Below, piece by piece: positions 11,513 to 22,700 of a stretch of 64,000 nucleotides of DNA. The stretch spans positions 32,628,136-32,692,135 of the forward strand of contig NC_035177.2 in NCBI RefSeq assembly GCF_001659605.2. The letters run 5' to 3'. The translations under genes were made by a program, and so were the position numbers. The first letter of the stretch is position 1; each line of letters starts with the position of its first letter. The DNA comes from Manihot esculenta. Lineage: Eukaryota > Streptophyta > Magnoliopsida > Malpighiales > Euphorbiaceae. The notes beneath the pieces were generated by a model. That model was not told the origin of the DNA. It saw only the letters and a list, made by a program, of their open reading frames with translations, and did no database searches.

Positions 11513-13200
11513 ATATGATAATTATGTTTTAAAATACTAAAAGAAATAGACTTTTTAAATATTACATTCTCTCAAATAGTCTTCTCTTGCCAAATAATTA
11601 AAAAAGCAACAAAACTACAAATTATATAAACTAAATGTTTCTAAATTCTTCATACTGCTACTTTCTGACTATTGTTGAGATAACTCTGGAGATTTTGAAA
11701 ATAAAAAATATGGAAAATACACATTAGATAAATGTAAGTGCAAAAAAATATGGACTGCCTCATTTTAAATTTTCATCAATAAAAAAAAATATTTATCGAT
11801 CAAATAAAATATCAGTATAAAGTTATATTTTTTAACTTTTATTTAATAAGAAAATCACTAAATTATTTTTCATAACTATGTTACTAAATAGAGTTTAGTT
11901 TGACTCAGACTGTTCACTAGATACAGTAACTTTTATGGAGAAAGCAAGATAATAATATTCAAATTTCAAAATCGCATAATTAAAATTTCTATAAATACTG
12001 GTCAATTTTTACCACTTATAAATATGAAGTCAATTCTCTTTTAATTAGATAAATGTAAGTGCAATACTTAAAAAAAGAATATAAATTACTGCTACCAGCA
12101 AAAAAAAAAGTATAAGAAAATTATTGACAATAGATAGGTAAAACAAGAGTAAAAAGTAGACTTCCACCAAAAAAATCATTCAATCTATAAAACAGCATTT
12201 GTTTTTTTATAAACTCTCCATATGATTGCTCTATTCAGGATACGTATATTACAAAAAGTTGACTGAGATTACAAACTAGGGGCAGCATCTATCAAAATTT
12301 TACTGGGCGTATTCTCTCCTTTTCAATATTTCAAACTATTAGTTTAAGTATCTTAATTAGCCTATCATTGAAAATTTTGATCTTCATTCTCTCATTTTCA
12401 TAGGAGTACTTGATTTTCACCTTTGATTACTTAAAAGGCACAAATTGTGGTGTGCCCATGCTTCGAGTTGTTGAATAGTTTTTCAGCTTTCAAGATCCAA
12501 AACTCGGACAAGCATGAGTGATGATTCTAATTATTACATATTAATGGGTCTACACTCGATAAGGAGGGTACTCAAAACAATATTTTGATCAGCACCAAAA
12601 CCTTGCCCTCCTAAAGAGGATGATGGGAAAATCTTTATGGGTAATTATCATGAAAATTTTATAGAAATAGTTGCACCAAATGTTAAAATATGATCTAAAA
12701 CAGACTCTAGGAAGAGCAAACAGTAAGCCAATGACCCACTTATGAAAAAAATAAATAAATAAGGAATGGACTGTAAAGGTCTCATGCTCCATCACTAGTT
12801 AAAACATTTGAAGCTCATAAATTCAGTAACACAAAGACAGAAAATACAGTGGTAACTAGAAAGATATAATCCACTGAAACTTCAGGAATATGTGTAGGTC
12901 TCACAGTGACATTGCTAGAGATTACTTTATCATATAATTTTTCAAATGAAATAGTTTACAAATACTTACTGAGTGAGGGAATCAATTCAATAATCCATTA
13001 CAAATGTGACAATCAGCTAATATGACCTAGAAACAGACTTCTTAGAAAACTAAGATTATTGAAATATTGCGCCAGCCAACCAACCAAGATTTATTCTAGT
13101 GTGCTAAATTAAATAGAAACTTACTCTGAAGAGAACAATAAATTTGACATGCAAATGCAAAATATGTAAGAAAATGAAACTACAGTAACAGAAACAATGA
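11513..13200. other. AT-rich intergenic region with one direct-repeat arm
   Basis: Very AT-rich, with no coding signal on either strand. It contains direct-repeat arm A (11758-12042). The 20-mer TTAGATAAATGTAAGTGCAA occurs on both sides of that arm, at about 11724 and 12045. Confidence 0.6.
11758..12042 (+). repeat. Direct repeat, arm A
   Basis: About 285 bp (cctcattttaaattttcatc to gaagtcaattctctttt) recur at 14475-14745 in the same orientation with scattered substitutions and one 16-bp gap. The ends do not carry LTR-type TG...CA or a primer-binding site, so a terminal repeat of a retroelement is not proven. Confidence 0.7.
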
Positions 13201-14240
13201 GAGAAAAGGAGCAAATTGCCTGTAAGGCGATCGGCGTACACTAGTATCTAGAGGCTTTATTGGCGATCGCAGGAAGTCTTTAGAGTGGAGCGTCCGCCAT
13301 AATGAGTCGTTTTCCAAGATTGGAAGATCGCAGATATGAGATGACAAAGATGTTCGGGTTAGAAGCTCTCTAATCAGGTTTTAACTGGATAATTCCCAAC
13401 CAACCAAGAAAATGGAAGACTTTGAGTAAAATAGTTCAATCCGAACCAATTCTACATTGAAACCAAAATTATCGGATTGGTTTTGGTTGGATTAGTGGGA
13501 TTGGTCGGGTTGGACCAAATTTCGAACAGCTCTAAGACAGTGGTTCAGGGAGATGAAGGGGAGGTCGCCGGCAGGGTTTGTGGCTAAGAGGCTGCCGGCG
13601 GGTGTTCTTGGTTGGTGCGAGCGGGAGATAGAAATGGTGGAAATACACACAGCAGAGTAACATGGGTTTGTCGGGGAGAGCTGGGCATTGGATTATGGAG
13701 AGGGAGCTGCAGAAGGAGATGGGAAATGGGGATTTCGCTATGAAGGGGAAGGTGGGTCTATTGGGAGAGTCGGTGGAGAGGATGCAATGGAAGGGGCTGT
13801 GTTGGACTGAGGATGGATTCTGATGATGGGTTGCCGACTTAGAAGAAGGAAGGAGAGGGACTGGGAACGATAGGGATCTGTGTGGCGTGAAACTTCATGG
13901 ATCGAAGCTCCTGGTTGAAAGAGAGGGAGGCTGTGCCGAGAGAAGAAGAAGAGAGCGGAGGGAATGAGAGGGAGATTGTGCCGAGGGAAGAAGAAGAGAG
14001 CGGAGGGAATGAGAGGAAGAGAGCGGAGGGAATGACAACAAGGACGCTATATATAGAGAAATTAAAATCTTCCTAAAGAACTTCCTCATCAACGGTAAAA
14101 TTGAGGGGTTTTAAAATCCGAAGCAACTGCTGTGAGATGAAGAAACTGACGGTGAGAGAGAGGGATGCAAGAGGATGAGTTATAAGTGAGAAGAAGAAAC
14201 TGACGGTGAGAGAAGGACTCGTTGAGAAAGGAGAGTGAAA
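13200..14240. other. GC-richer unidentified island
   Basis: An island of near-normal GC content between the direct repeats. On the plus strand 13540-13870 has a short open stretch (QWFREMKGRSPAGFVAKRLP) that I do not recognise. On the minus strand a TATATATAG-like box lies at about 14048-14057, followed by a Ser/Leu/Pro-rich ORF (13895-14092) that is mostly tandem repeat. It could be another captured gene fragment or the decayed interior of an element. No function is claimed. Confidence 0.35.
13915..14035. repeat. Short tandem repeats (agagcggagggaatgagagg)
   Basis: The block gagagcggagggaatgagag occurs three times, with gccgagrgaagaagaag between the first copies. A second small duplication, gaagaaactgacggtgagag, lies at about 14139 and 14191. 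These look like slippage in a purine-rich tract. Confidence 0.7.
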
Positions 14241-14474
14241 GGGGGTGTTAATTCTTCAATTAGAGAATAATCATGAAATTATGAAATATTAACTAGCAAA
14301 ATTTTAAATGGATGTATGCTTTAATTAAAAATATATGGATATATTTTAATTAATTAAATAAAACTATAATAATTATCTGAATTTATTTAATTATTCATAA
14401 AAATAGTTAAGATTATTAAAATTATTTTCTTTAAAAAATATATATCTCAAGTTCAAAACTAATAAGAGATTGCA

Positions 14475-14745
14475 CCTCATTTTAAATTTTCATCAATAAA
14501 AAAAAATATTTATCAGTATAAATTTATATTTTTTAACCCTTATTTAATAAGAAAATCTATAAATTATTTTTCATAACTATATTACTAAATAGAGTTTGAT
14601 TTGACTCAAACTGTCCATTAAACACAGTAGCTTTTATGGAGAAAGCAATATAAGAATATTCAAATTTCAAAATCGTATAACTAAAGTTTCTATAAATATA
14701 AGTCAATTTTTACCATTTATAAATATGAAGTCAATTCTCTTTTTA
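14475..14745 (+). repeat. Direct repeat, arm B
   Basis: Second arm of the repeat at 11758-12042, same orientation, about 2.7 kb away. Substitutions are frequent, so the duplication is not recent. Confidence 0.7.
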
Positions 14746-16200
14746 TTTTTTTACTTTTTACATCTCCGATTTCCTTTTCTCAATCACCCAACAATCAACG
14801 GAAATTTTATAGCAGGTATATTTGTGTTACTCTTCCATTAAAAACTTATGGTGAAGACATTCGAAATGCTATGCAGTATATTTTTATTGAATAATTGACT
14901 ATATTAAAGGATAATTGAAACGGTATAATAAATTATTAAGGTGATTGATTATTATGAGTAAATAGTGATATATTCTAGTTAGATATGAAATAACTATCGA
15001 TGTCTAGATTGTGAACCGTGAAAATAATGTTTATAATAGTTATTTACTGTTATAGAAATAATTATATTATATTAAATTCAAAAGAGAAAAAAAAATAAAA
15101 TGATCGATAAAAAAAAATTTTTTTAACTATAATAAAATGATAAAATAATTTTTAATTCTGTGATAATATTATTATTAGTTAAATTTTATAGAAATTAATA
15201 CACTATTTTACTAATATATGCATTTATGATCAAAATTAAAAAATAAAATTTTAAATAAATATCGACTTTAATTAAAATATAAATAAATTTTAATTAATTA
15301 ATTAAAATTATAAAATACACTGATAAAAATTCTTAAATTTATTTAATCATCAATTAAAATACTCGAGCCTCGATTTCCTTTGAAAAATAGGATAGGTGAT
15401 CCTGTGATTGAAAGTTTCCGTTTGTGTTTCAAGTTAGAAATCTCGATTAAGATAAATAAGGAACTTTGACTTATTTCCATTAAACTAAGGAAGTTGATTA
15501 ATGTATTCGAAGCATGTGTGTTGATAATTCAATGTGTTGCAATATTCCAACTACAAAAAGGAGGTTCAAATATTTGCTTTAAAAAATGAGATTATTAATT
15601 TTATATGAGAATAAATGTATTCAAACTAAGTGCATTAATTAAGGAGTGCATTTAAAAATAAAATATTATAATAAAGAAACATAAAATAATTAAAGAGACC
15701 TTTTTAAACATTTCTTTATTTATAAATTACTTGTCTTCGTTACAATTAATTTTTAAAACTATAATTTGAGCGTAATAAAATAATAATTGAATTTATACAC
15801 AATGAAAAATATTTATGCATATATAATTTTAATATTTATAATGAATAAACATTTGAATTTTAATTATAAGACTTATATTACGACAACACCATTATATTAT
15901 ATACTAATTTTTTCTTTTAACAAGATGAGTGTTTTCCATTGACACTTAGTTACTTGAATTCAATATACTGGATCAATCTAAGACTTCCATGCATATCACA
16001 TATAGTAATTAAGTAATGTATTAAATTTGTATTAATCGATTTTTTTTATATAAAAATATAATTTTATTATATAATATCAAACCAATTAAATGAGCATATT
16101 TATTTCTTTATAAAAATAAATAAATAAATTTTTGCTTATAGGGGAGTGTAAAGAAAACTATAAATACAATATGTTCATTTATGGTTCCGCCAACTTATTA
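14746..16200. other. AT-rich intergenic DNA, no gene seen
   Basis: Strongly AT-rich sequence with poly-A/T runs and no open reading frame of note on either strand. No repeat structure is obvious by eye. Confidence 0.6.
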
Positions 16201-16204
16201 CTTT

Positions 16205-16765
16205 GAACACTCTCGATGATAAATTTTTACAGTAGCAAGAGTGATAGACTTGATATTTTTTATGGCGGAAGTCGTTATGTCAAAATTGAAAGCCGATGAT
16301 AATATAGATGATAGACTTATTAATTTTTGCGATACAAGCAGTTCTGCCAAAATCGGATACCGATAATAGTTGGAATAATAGACTTGACAATTTTTGCAAC
16401 ATAAATTGTTATGCTAAAATTGATAGTCGGTAGTAGCATGGATAATAGACCTTGCAATTTTTGTGGCATAAGTAGTTACATTGAAATCGGGAGTTAGTGG
16501 TAGGGTAGGTAATAGACTTGATAATTTCCGCGACACAAATAATTCTGCCGAAATTGAGTACGGTGGTAGTATAGATGATAAACTTGGCTATTTTTACAAT
16601 GAAACAGTTATGTTAAAATCCGGCACCAAAAGTAGTATGGATAATAGACTTGATAAATTTTTGCGATGAAAATAATTATACCGAAATCGAGTATCGGCCA
16701 TAACATAAGTGATAAACTTGATAATTTTTACGATAAAGCAGTTATGCCGAAACACGGAGTAACTA
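16205..16765 (+). repeat. 67-bp minisatellite, about 8 units
   Basis: The motif gat(a)gacttgataatttt recurs at 16247, 16314, 16381, 16448, 16515, 16581, 16647 and 16715, a spacing of 66-68 bp. Each unit also holds a cagttatgccgaaat-like block and a ggtagtatggataat-like block. Units differ by several substitutions. The array ends directly against the LINE remnant. Confidence 0.88.
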
Positions 16766-18194
16766 GCCTGTTAGTATAGGAGCAAGGTTAAGAGGCAAAC
16801 CTTGGGTGTTGAAGCTATCGCCAAGCTGGGAGGTTCCCGGGTCAGGTGCCCGCGTGCCCGTGCAAAGCATAGATACCTGTCCAGCAACTAGTAGATCCGA
16901 ATTTGAAGAGAAGCTTGCAACCCCGGAGGGCCCAATATTCCTTTCAATAATTCTAACCACAGAATGTTTGGTTGGGTCCAAGGATGATCCAGGATGTTCA
17001 ATGTGCAAGGTTTGGTCCTCATTTTCCTTGCTTTTGGGACCTTGTCGCTCGACAGGACTGGTGACATACCTTTCTCAGCTGATTGTCTCTTTTTACCTAG
17101 CTTAGAAATGTCTTTAAACTGCTTCGTACCATTTGCAATATTTGTTCCCTTGAGAGAGTTCTCCTATTCACACAATATACTGTGTATCTGCATGACTTTG
17201 TCCACGTCAACGTTACTTTTTTCAGTATTAGGTTCCTTAATATAGTATCTATGCCTGTTACCGTTGATTCCATTAGGCCTATTTTCTTCACTGCGTTGTA
17301 CCTTTTCTGGAAGATTATTGCCTAAGACAAAGGTATCCACCTTTCCTTCCTTGAGAGCCTCAAACTGTGAGCCCTGATTGATCTGCTTTCCAGAACCATC
17401 TTCTTTCCTATTCTGTGACTTCCTGCCTCTCCGAGTGACTATCATCCAATCGCCATAGGGTTCATTTTCCTGCGGTTTGCCCACCGCTACCTCCTCTACC
17501 TGAGACGGTTTATCTGCCGAGAGAAGGAAATTGCAATCTAGACTGCGATGTCCTGCCCGCCCGCAAGAAAAACAAATATGTGGCAAACTTTCATACTCAT
17601 GAGCTGAACATGATTCTTAATATCCACCTTTGAGATTAGAGGCCTCCATAGATCTATTGGCACAACAATATGAGCGTATTTCCCTCTGGTTGTTTCGGAA
17701 GTGTTAGCGTTGATTTTTATAACTCTGCCATCTGAAGACCCTATTTTGTGTAACATCTTCTCATGATAAAGATGAAATGGTAAACCAGGGAGCCTGATCC
17801 AAACAGCTGCTGTGTGAATACTTTCGCAACTAACATTAAACGTGGGACTCCAAGATTGGATCAAGAGATAGCTGCCAAGGATTGTCCACGGACCTTCAAG
17901 CAGAATTTTCTCAAAACTTTCATCAGAGTTCAGGTTAACAAGAAAAAAATCAGTGGCCATGTCCAGAATCTGAACATCCATCAAATTCTACATTGCTTGA
18001 AGTCTCATCGATAATGCTTTGAACCCCATCGTCCTGCCAAGTAATTTAATTATCACAGCCCGACACCAGCAGTGTGCCAAATTATTCTCCAGTTGATCAG
18101 AAAAGAGGATTTTCGAGATAGGACCATCATAAACCACTGTTACCTCAGATTCAACAAAATCGAACGAAGAGAATTCGTTCCTGGTATCTGCCAT
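16763..18194 (-). pseudogene. LINE ORF1 pseudogene (DUF4283 + zinc knuckle)
   Basis: The start at 18194 (MADTRNEFSSFDF) leads into the plant LINE ORF1 pattern. The DUF4283-type domain (about 17640-18110) reads ILLEGPWTILGSYLLIQSW, then AVWIRLPGLPFHLYHEK and TTRGKYAHIVVPIDL. A CCHC knuckle, CFSCGRAGHRSLDC (17530-17575), follows. Damage: a TAG at about 17985 where the family usually has Trp (LQALW), a frameshift at the zinc knuckle (about 17540-17590), and further breaks before 16763. ORF1 proteins bind the element RNA. This one is dead. Confidence 0.8.
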
Positions 18195-18350
18195 GGTTGT
18201 ATCAGAGTTTACAAGGCTATCTTTAAATGATAGGCCATCATGTAACCTACCTGCTCATGAATCCCTATGCTTTAACGTTTTTGTCGCCCTATCTTCACCT
18301 CCAGGACTTGTCGGAGCAGTGCTCCCATGAGAGAGCGTCATCAGGGAAAG
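16763..18350 (-). mobile_element. LINE (plant L1-type) remnant, ORF1 only
   Basis: A minus-strand remnant that keeps a short 5' leader (about 18200-18350) and ORF1, but no endonuclease/reverse-transcriptase ORF2, which should lie further left. The 67-bp minisatellite is found there instead. Most genomic LINE copies lose the 5' end, so loss of the 3' part with the 5' end kept points to a later deletion or rearrangement. Confidence 0.75.
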
Positions 18351-19793
18351 CTCACATAATCGATTTTTGATAATATGAAATTCAAAAAAATATATATTAT
18401 ATAAATTAGTAAAATCAATTTTAATTAAAAAATATTATGTTATGATTTAATATTTATTATTTTTATTTTTTAAATTGTCAATATTTTTATTTTTTAAATT
18501 GTTAATATTTTTATTTTTTAAAGTAATAATTATAAAATATATATAATTTTTGTAAATTAAAAAAAATATATTATAGATTTTAATTTTTTTTTACAAATTT
18601 TGAAAAAAAGTTTATGTTGTAAATAATTAATTTTTTTGATTTTTGTAATATGATTTATTAAAAAATATTCATTTCATAAAAATTTATAATAAAATATAAA
18701 ACTTTCGATAATTTTAACGAGTTTTTGTATTAAAGTAATTATTATTTTGCGACCGCAGAAGTCATATTATTATTATTATCATTAAACATTGTTTAGCAAC
18801 CTATAAAATAATCAACTCAATTGGATTTGCAAATTCGAAAACCTTGAAAATATACTACCGAATTTTTATACATATATAAAATCAAAAGAGACGATTGATT
18901 AAAATACATAATAAAATTCATTATAATTATTTCCACCATGTGCCATAACTTTCTATATATTTTTTTTTAAATCAATTTTTTTCTTACTTTACACTATGTT
19001 TGATACACGCTAATCCAATGTGATAGAATCAAATTTTTTATTAAAATGGCTTGATAGAAAGTAGAAACCCCCAAGTGCTAACTCATCACTAGAACGTTCT
19101 CCAACCCCATGCAAAAAACCCTAGCTATTTTAATTGAATGATAATATTTTCTTTTCTATCCATATTTTTAATTAAAATTTAATATATTTATTATTCTTAA
19201 TTCGGTAAAAACCTTAAGCATGAAATAAAAAAAAAAAAAAAAGGAACCCAGGGTCAGTATTTCTTTATTTCAAGCATCACAAATTTATTTGGAGCCAGAT
19301 CCATTTTAACCGTCTAATTACCTCAAATTTCAATTTAAACTCAAATTAGCTCAGAAAGCAAAATTGTTTAACTAAATTTCTTAATTTTAAGCTCTATTAT
19401 TGATATATTAATAATCCAAAACCAAGAATTAAATTTCTTTTTTTTATTATTGAACTAAATTGCCGTTAAAATACACAAGCAAAATTGAGCTGTAAGCCAA
19501 ATTTTAAATGCCTTCACAAATAACTATTGAGACAGTAGATACGCCACCAACCTACCCTCGTTGGCAATGGCATGCCCTGCTTTTCCTGCAAATTTTAGGG
19601 AGAAAAACCACATGAATGGAAATATTAATTATCGATCAGAAGTGGAATTATAGAATGCACCTCCTGCTGCAACCTAGAAAATGCCATACTTATGGTACAC
19701 AAAGCTAGGCTTTTCCTACAACTTACGCAATGGGTCAAACTTTCAGAGTGCTACAATCAATTTGCATCAATACCTCAACTCTAGATTAACTTG
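18351..19793. other. AT-rich intergenic DNA, 3' flank of the farnesyltransferase gene
   Basis: Mostly A/T homopolymer-rich sequence including an 18-20 bp poly-A run near 19228. The part nearest 19794 is presumably the 3' UTR of the minus-strand gene, but no poly(A) site can be fixed by eye. No other gene is seen. Confidence 0.6.
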
Positions 19794-22700
19794 CTAAGAT
19801 GTGCTTTGGGAGGAAAAGAATTCATGGGCCTCTTGGTACTGCTTTAGCACCACATTGTATAGAGGATGGACAGGTTCCAAAAGATTGGAGTAGGGACCCA
19901 ACACCGCCCTTGGCAGCGGTGGAGAATGCTCATCCTTCGACTGGCTATATTGACACACTGAGAGGCCGCTTAAACAATAGCACGTGTGATAATAGTCCCT
20001 GGCCTTCCCAGGTTTATCTCTGAATCCGCCCTCCTGTTCCTGCAATGACAAGGTTACACAAGAATCTATTATGTACACCGATTACTTAAATTACATGGAT
20101 AATCAAATATCAGCAACGCAAGTAGTGACAATTGCCTTCAAGAGGGAGGGCTGGTACTGGTTCATGATGTCAGCAATATTTTATTCACTGTATACAGTAG
20201 CGTGGTAATGATTAGCTAATTGCAGTGCAGCCATCCTGATGATGCGACTGGCACCAGGAGTAATTATAATGCTGGCAGGAGTGGAAGTGGCAGTAGAGAT
20301 CCAACAATGAATGTGCGATGGTTGAAATAGATGGTGGAACACCAGCAGTTAACATTTTCAGACCAAGAAGGTTGCATGTTACATGCAAGAGGAAGTATAG
20401 AAAGAACAGTGAGTTGCAGGTGGGGCAGAGTTAGAGATAAGTTGACTCTCTCAACTCTCAGGTTAACTGGATGAATGAGAATTGAAGGAATATGGGAGGC
20501 TTACAAGGGATAGTATTAATTTATAATTAGTCCTGTAACAAGAATCCTAATTTCTTATGCCGAAAACCTATTTTATCGTAACACTTCAGGCTTTTCAGAG
20601 CATTACATATAGGATTACGTTTCCCACCAGTTCCCCCCAGTTCTCCCCACACCCCACTCCCAACCCCTTTTTTTTCCTCCTTGATATCATGGATAGTATT
20701 AATTTTTCAATCCATACCTGTGAGCACAAAATTATGTACTGCTGCAAGGCCACGCTGTGAAAAAGGGGCGCCATTTCTCCATCTCCTACTGAAAAGGCAC
20801 CACAGGCACATAAACAAATAACAAAATTACTCAATGAGAAAGAAATCCCATGATTAACTATGTAAATCTAGAGAGAGCGCAATATGATCAAGAGCAGAAT
20901 CCCATTATAGAAGAAAGCGGGAACAAGGATGCCTTTACCATTTCTAAATGAACTCACCTCCCTGTTTAATATGGCAAGTCTCATCAGTCTCCAAGGAATT
21001 TCCATCTTCTCCTTCAGAAGTGCCATCTGTAGCACTATCTCCTTCTTCAGCATCCGAAAGAGCCACATGTTCACCATCAACTGAATGTAATCCTTTTAAT
21101 AATGCAAATACACCTCCCTGATTAATTCTCATTGTTAATGAACCATAAATATGAAGAAACACTAATAACTGACAACAGGATATAACATCACCTGCCAGAA
21201 GGAGTAGCAACCATCAACCAACTTGTTTGTTCTCCCCTGAAATCCACACTCCACTCCTTGTCGAAAAACCACCCAGTCCTAATACAAAATCCAACAATCA
21301 ATATATGAGCTAATGAAACTTACATGCAAATCTTCATCTTCAAGGTTACATTCGACAAACAAAAGCAAAATGCACAGTAATTTACAATACAGAAATATAA
21401 CAGCTACAAACTATCAATGAAGAAGGCAACATGATCTTACAAGTAAACCAGCCAAGTCCAAACGATTGGCCTCATTGATCAAAATCATTGCTGCCAATCC
21501 ACAAAATGTGTACCTGATGATCAAATCCATAGACCTCTGAGAGGCTTTGCACGGGATGAAAGGAAACAGAAGCCATACATTTAAAGTACATATTAACACA
21601 AGGCCAAGGAAACTAGCATATTTATTATCTTTAAAGAAATACAGTCAAGGGATAGTACGAGAGGAAGCGATTAGGGAGAAAAGAATAAAGAACATACCCA
21701 CCATGAGCTTCAGAGCCAGGTTCTCCTGCAATACCACCTTCATAAGTCTGACAGCTGTAGCAGCATACAAGAGAGATACTTTTAGCTGCCCACAAATCAG
21801 GAAATAGATATAGAGACAAAATGCAACATCATGAAATTAATTTATATGCAAAGAACAAATTCTGCTAAGGCTTCATTTGGTAGATATAATTTGCTTTAAA
21901 AAACAAAGCAACTTCAGAAAGCTAACCAAATGGAGAATAAACCACATAAGAACATTTACAAACACAATTAAAGTTCACAATACAGACGAGAGCTTTAGAA
22001 AACAAATCCTATTCCACATACAGCCAACTAATTGCATGAATCCTTATCTGCATATATTATGGCCACTTGATGATGCAGCAAAGCATTAGGCTGGCCTTCT
22101 TTTCTCTACATAGTTGCAGCCTCACAAGATTTGATTCCTATTTGCAGGTGAACTCCTATCTGCGATAACATCCTGCATGGAACATCATATGTTCCTTATG
22201 CAATCCTATCTATGATCATACCTTTTGAAATCAGAAGGTTTTGTTTATGTATAATTTCATAAGCCTATGATATCCCCTTGTATACATTGAGCCTTCACTG
22301 TAAGTTTACCATTCTACTCTATTAGCCAAAGCCCAGAAAAGGGAACAATGGGCTGTGGATCCAATTCACTGAAAGCTTATTATAGAAAGAGGGTTGAGGA
22401 AGAAGGAAGAAGGTTCTTCCAAGGATTATTCTAGAATGAACAGCCGGAGTTAGTTAGAAAGAATCTGCTACCAAATGATCGGGCAATAATTGCAAACGTT
22501 ATGGATAAATAAGAGGAGAGGACATGTTTGTTTTTGTCTTTTCTTCTACCTTTCGTTTGTAATACAGCTTCCTTACTGTGGGCCGATAACGGTTGTCATT
22601 ACCAATCATTCTATACTCATCATTTCTGAGGAATGGCTATGAATCACCTCCAAGTTTTTTTCCTTTTTCTTCCTTTTTCTTCTAATCTATATTTCAGGTT

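Noticed and set aside
11758..14745. Direct repeats as LTRs of a small retroelement
   Set aside because: No TG...CA ends, no primer-binding site, no polypurine tract, and no target duplication that I could find.
16205..16765. CRISPR-like array in the 67-bp repeats
   Set aside because: Units are degenerate throughout with no unique spacers, and this is a plant nuclear sequence.
19799..20023. Plus-strand ORF opposite the last FTB exon
   Set aside because: Shadow of the conserved FTB C-terminus on the other strand.
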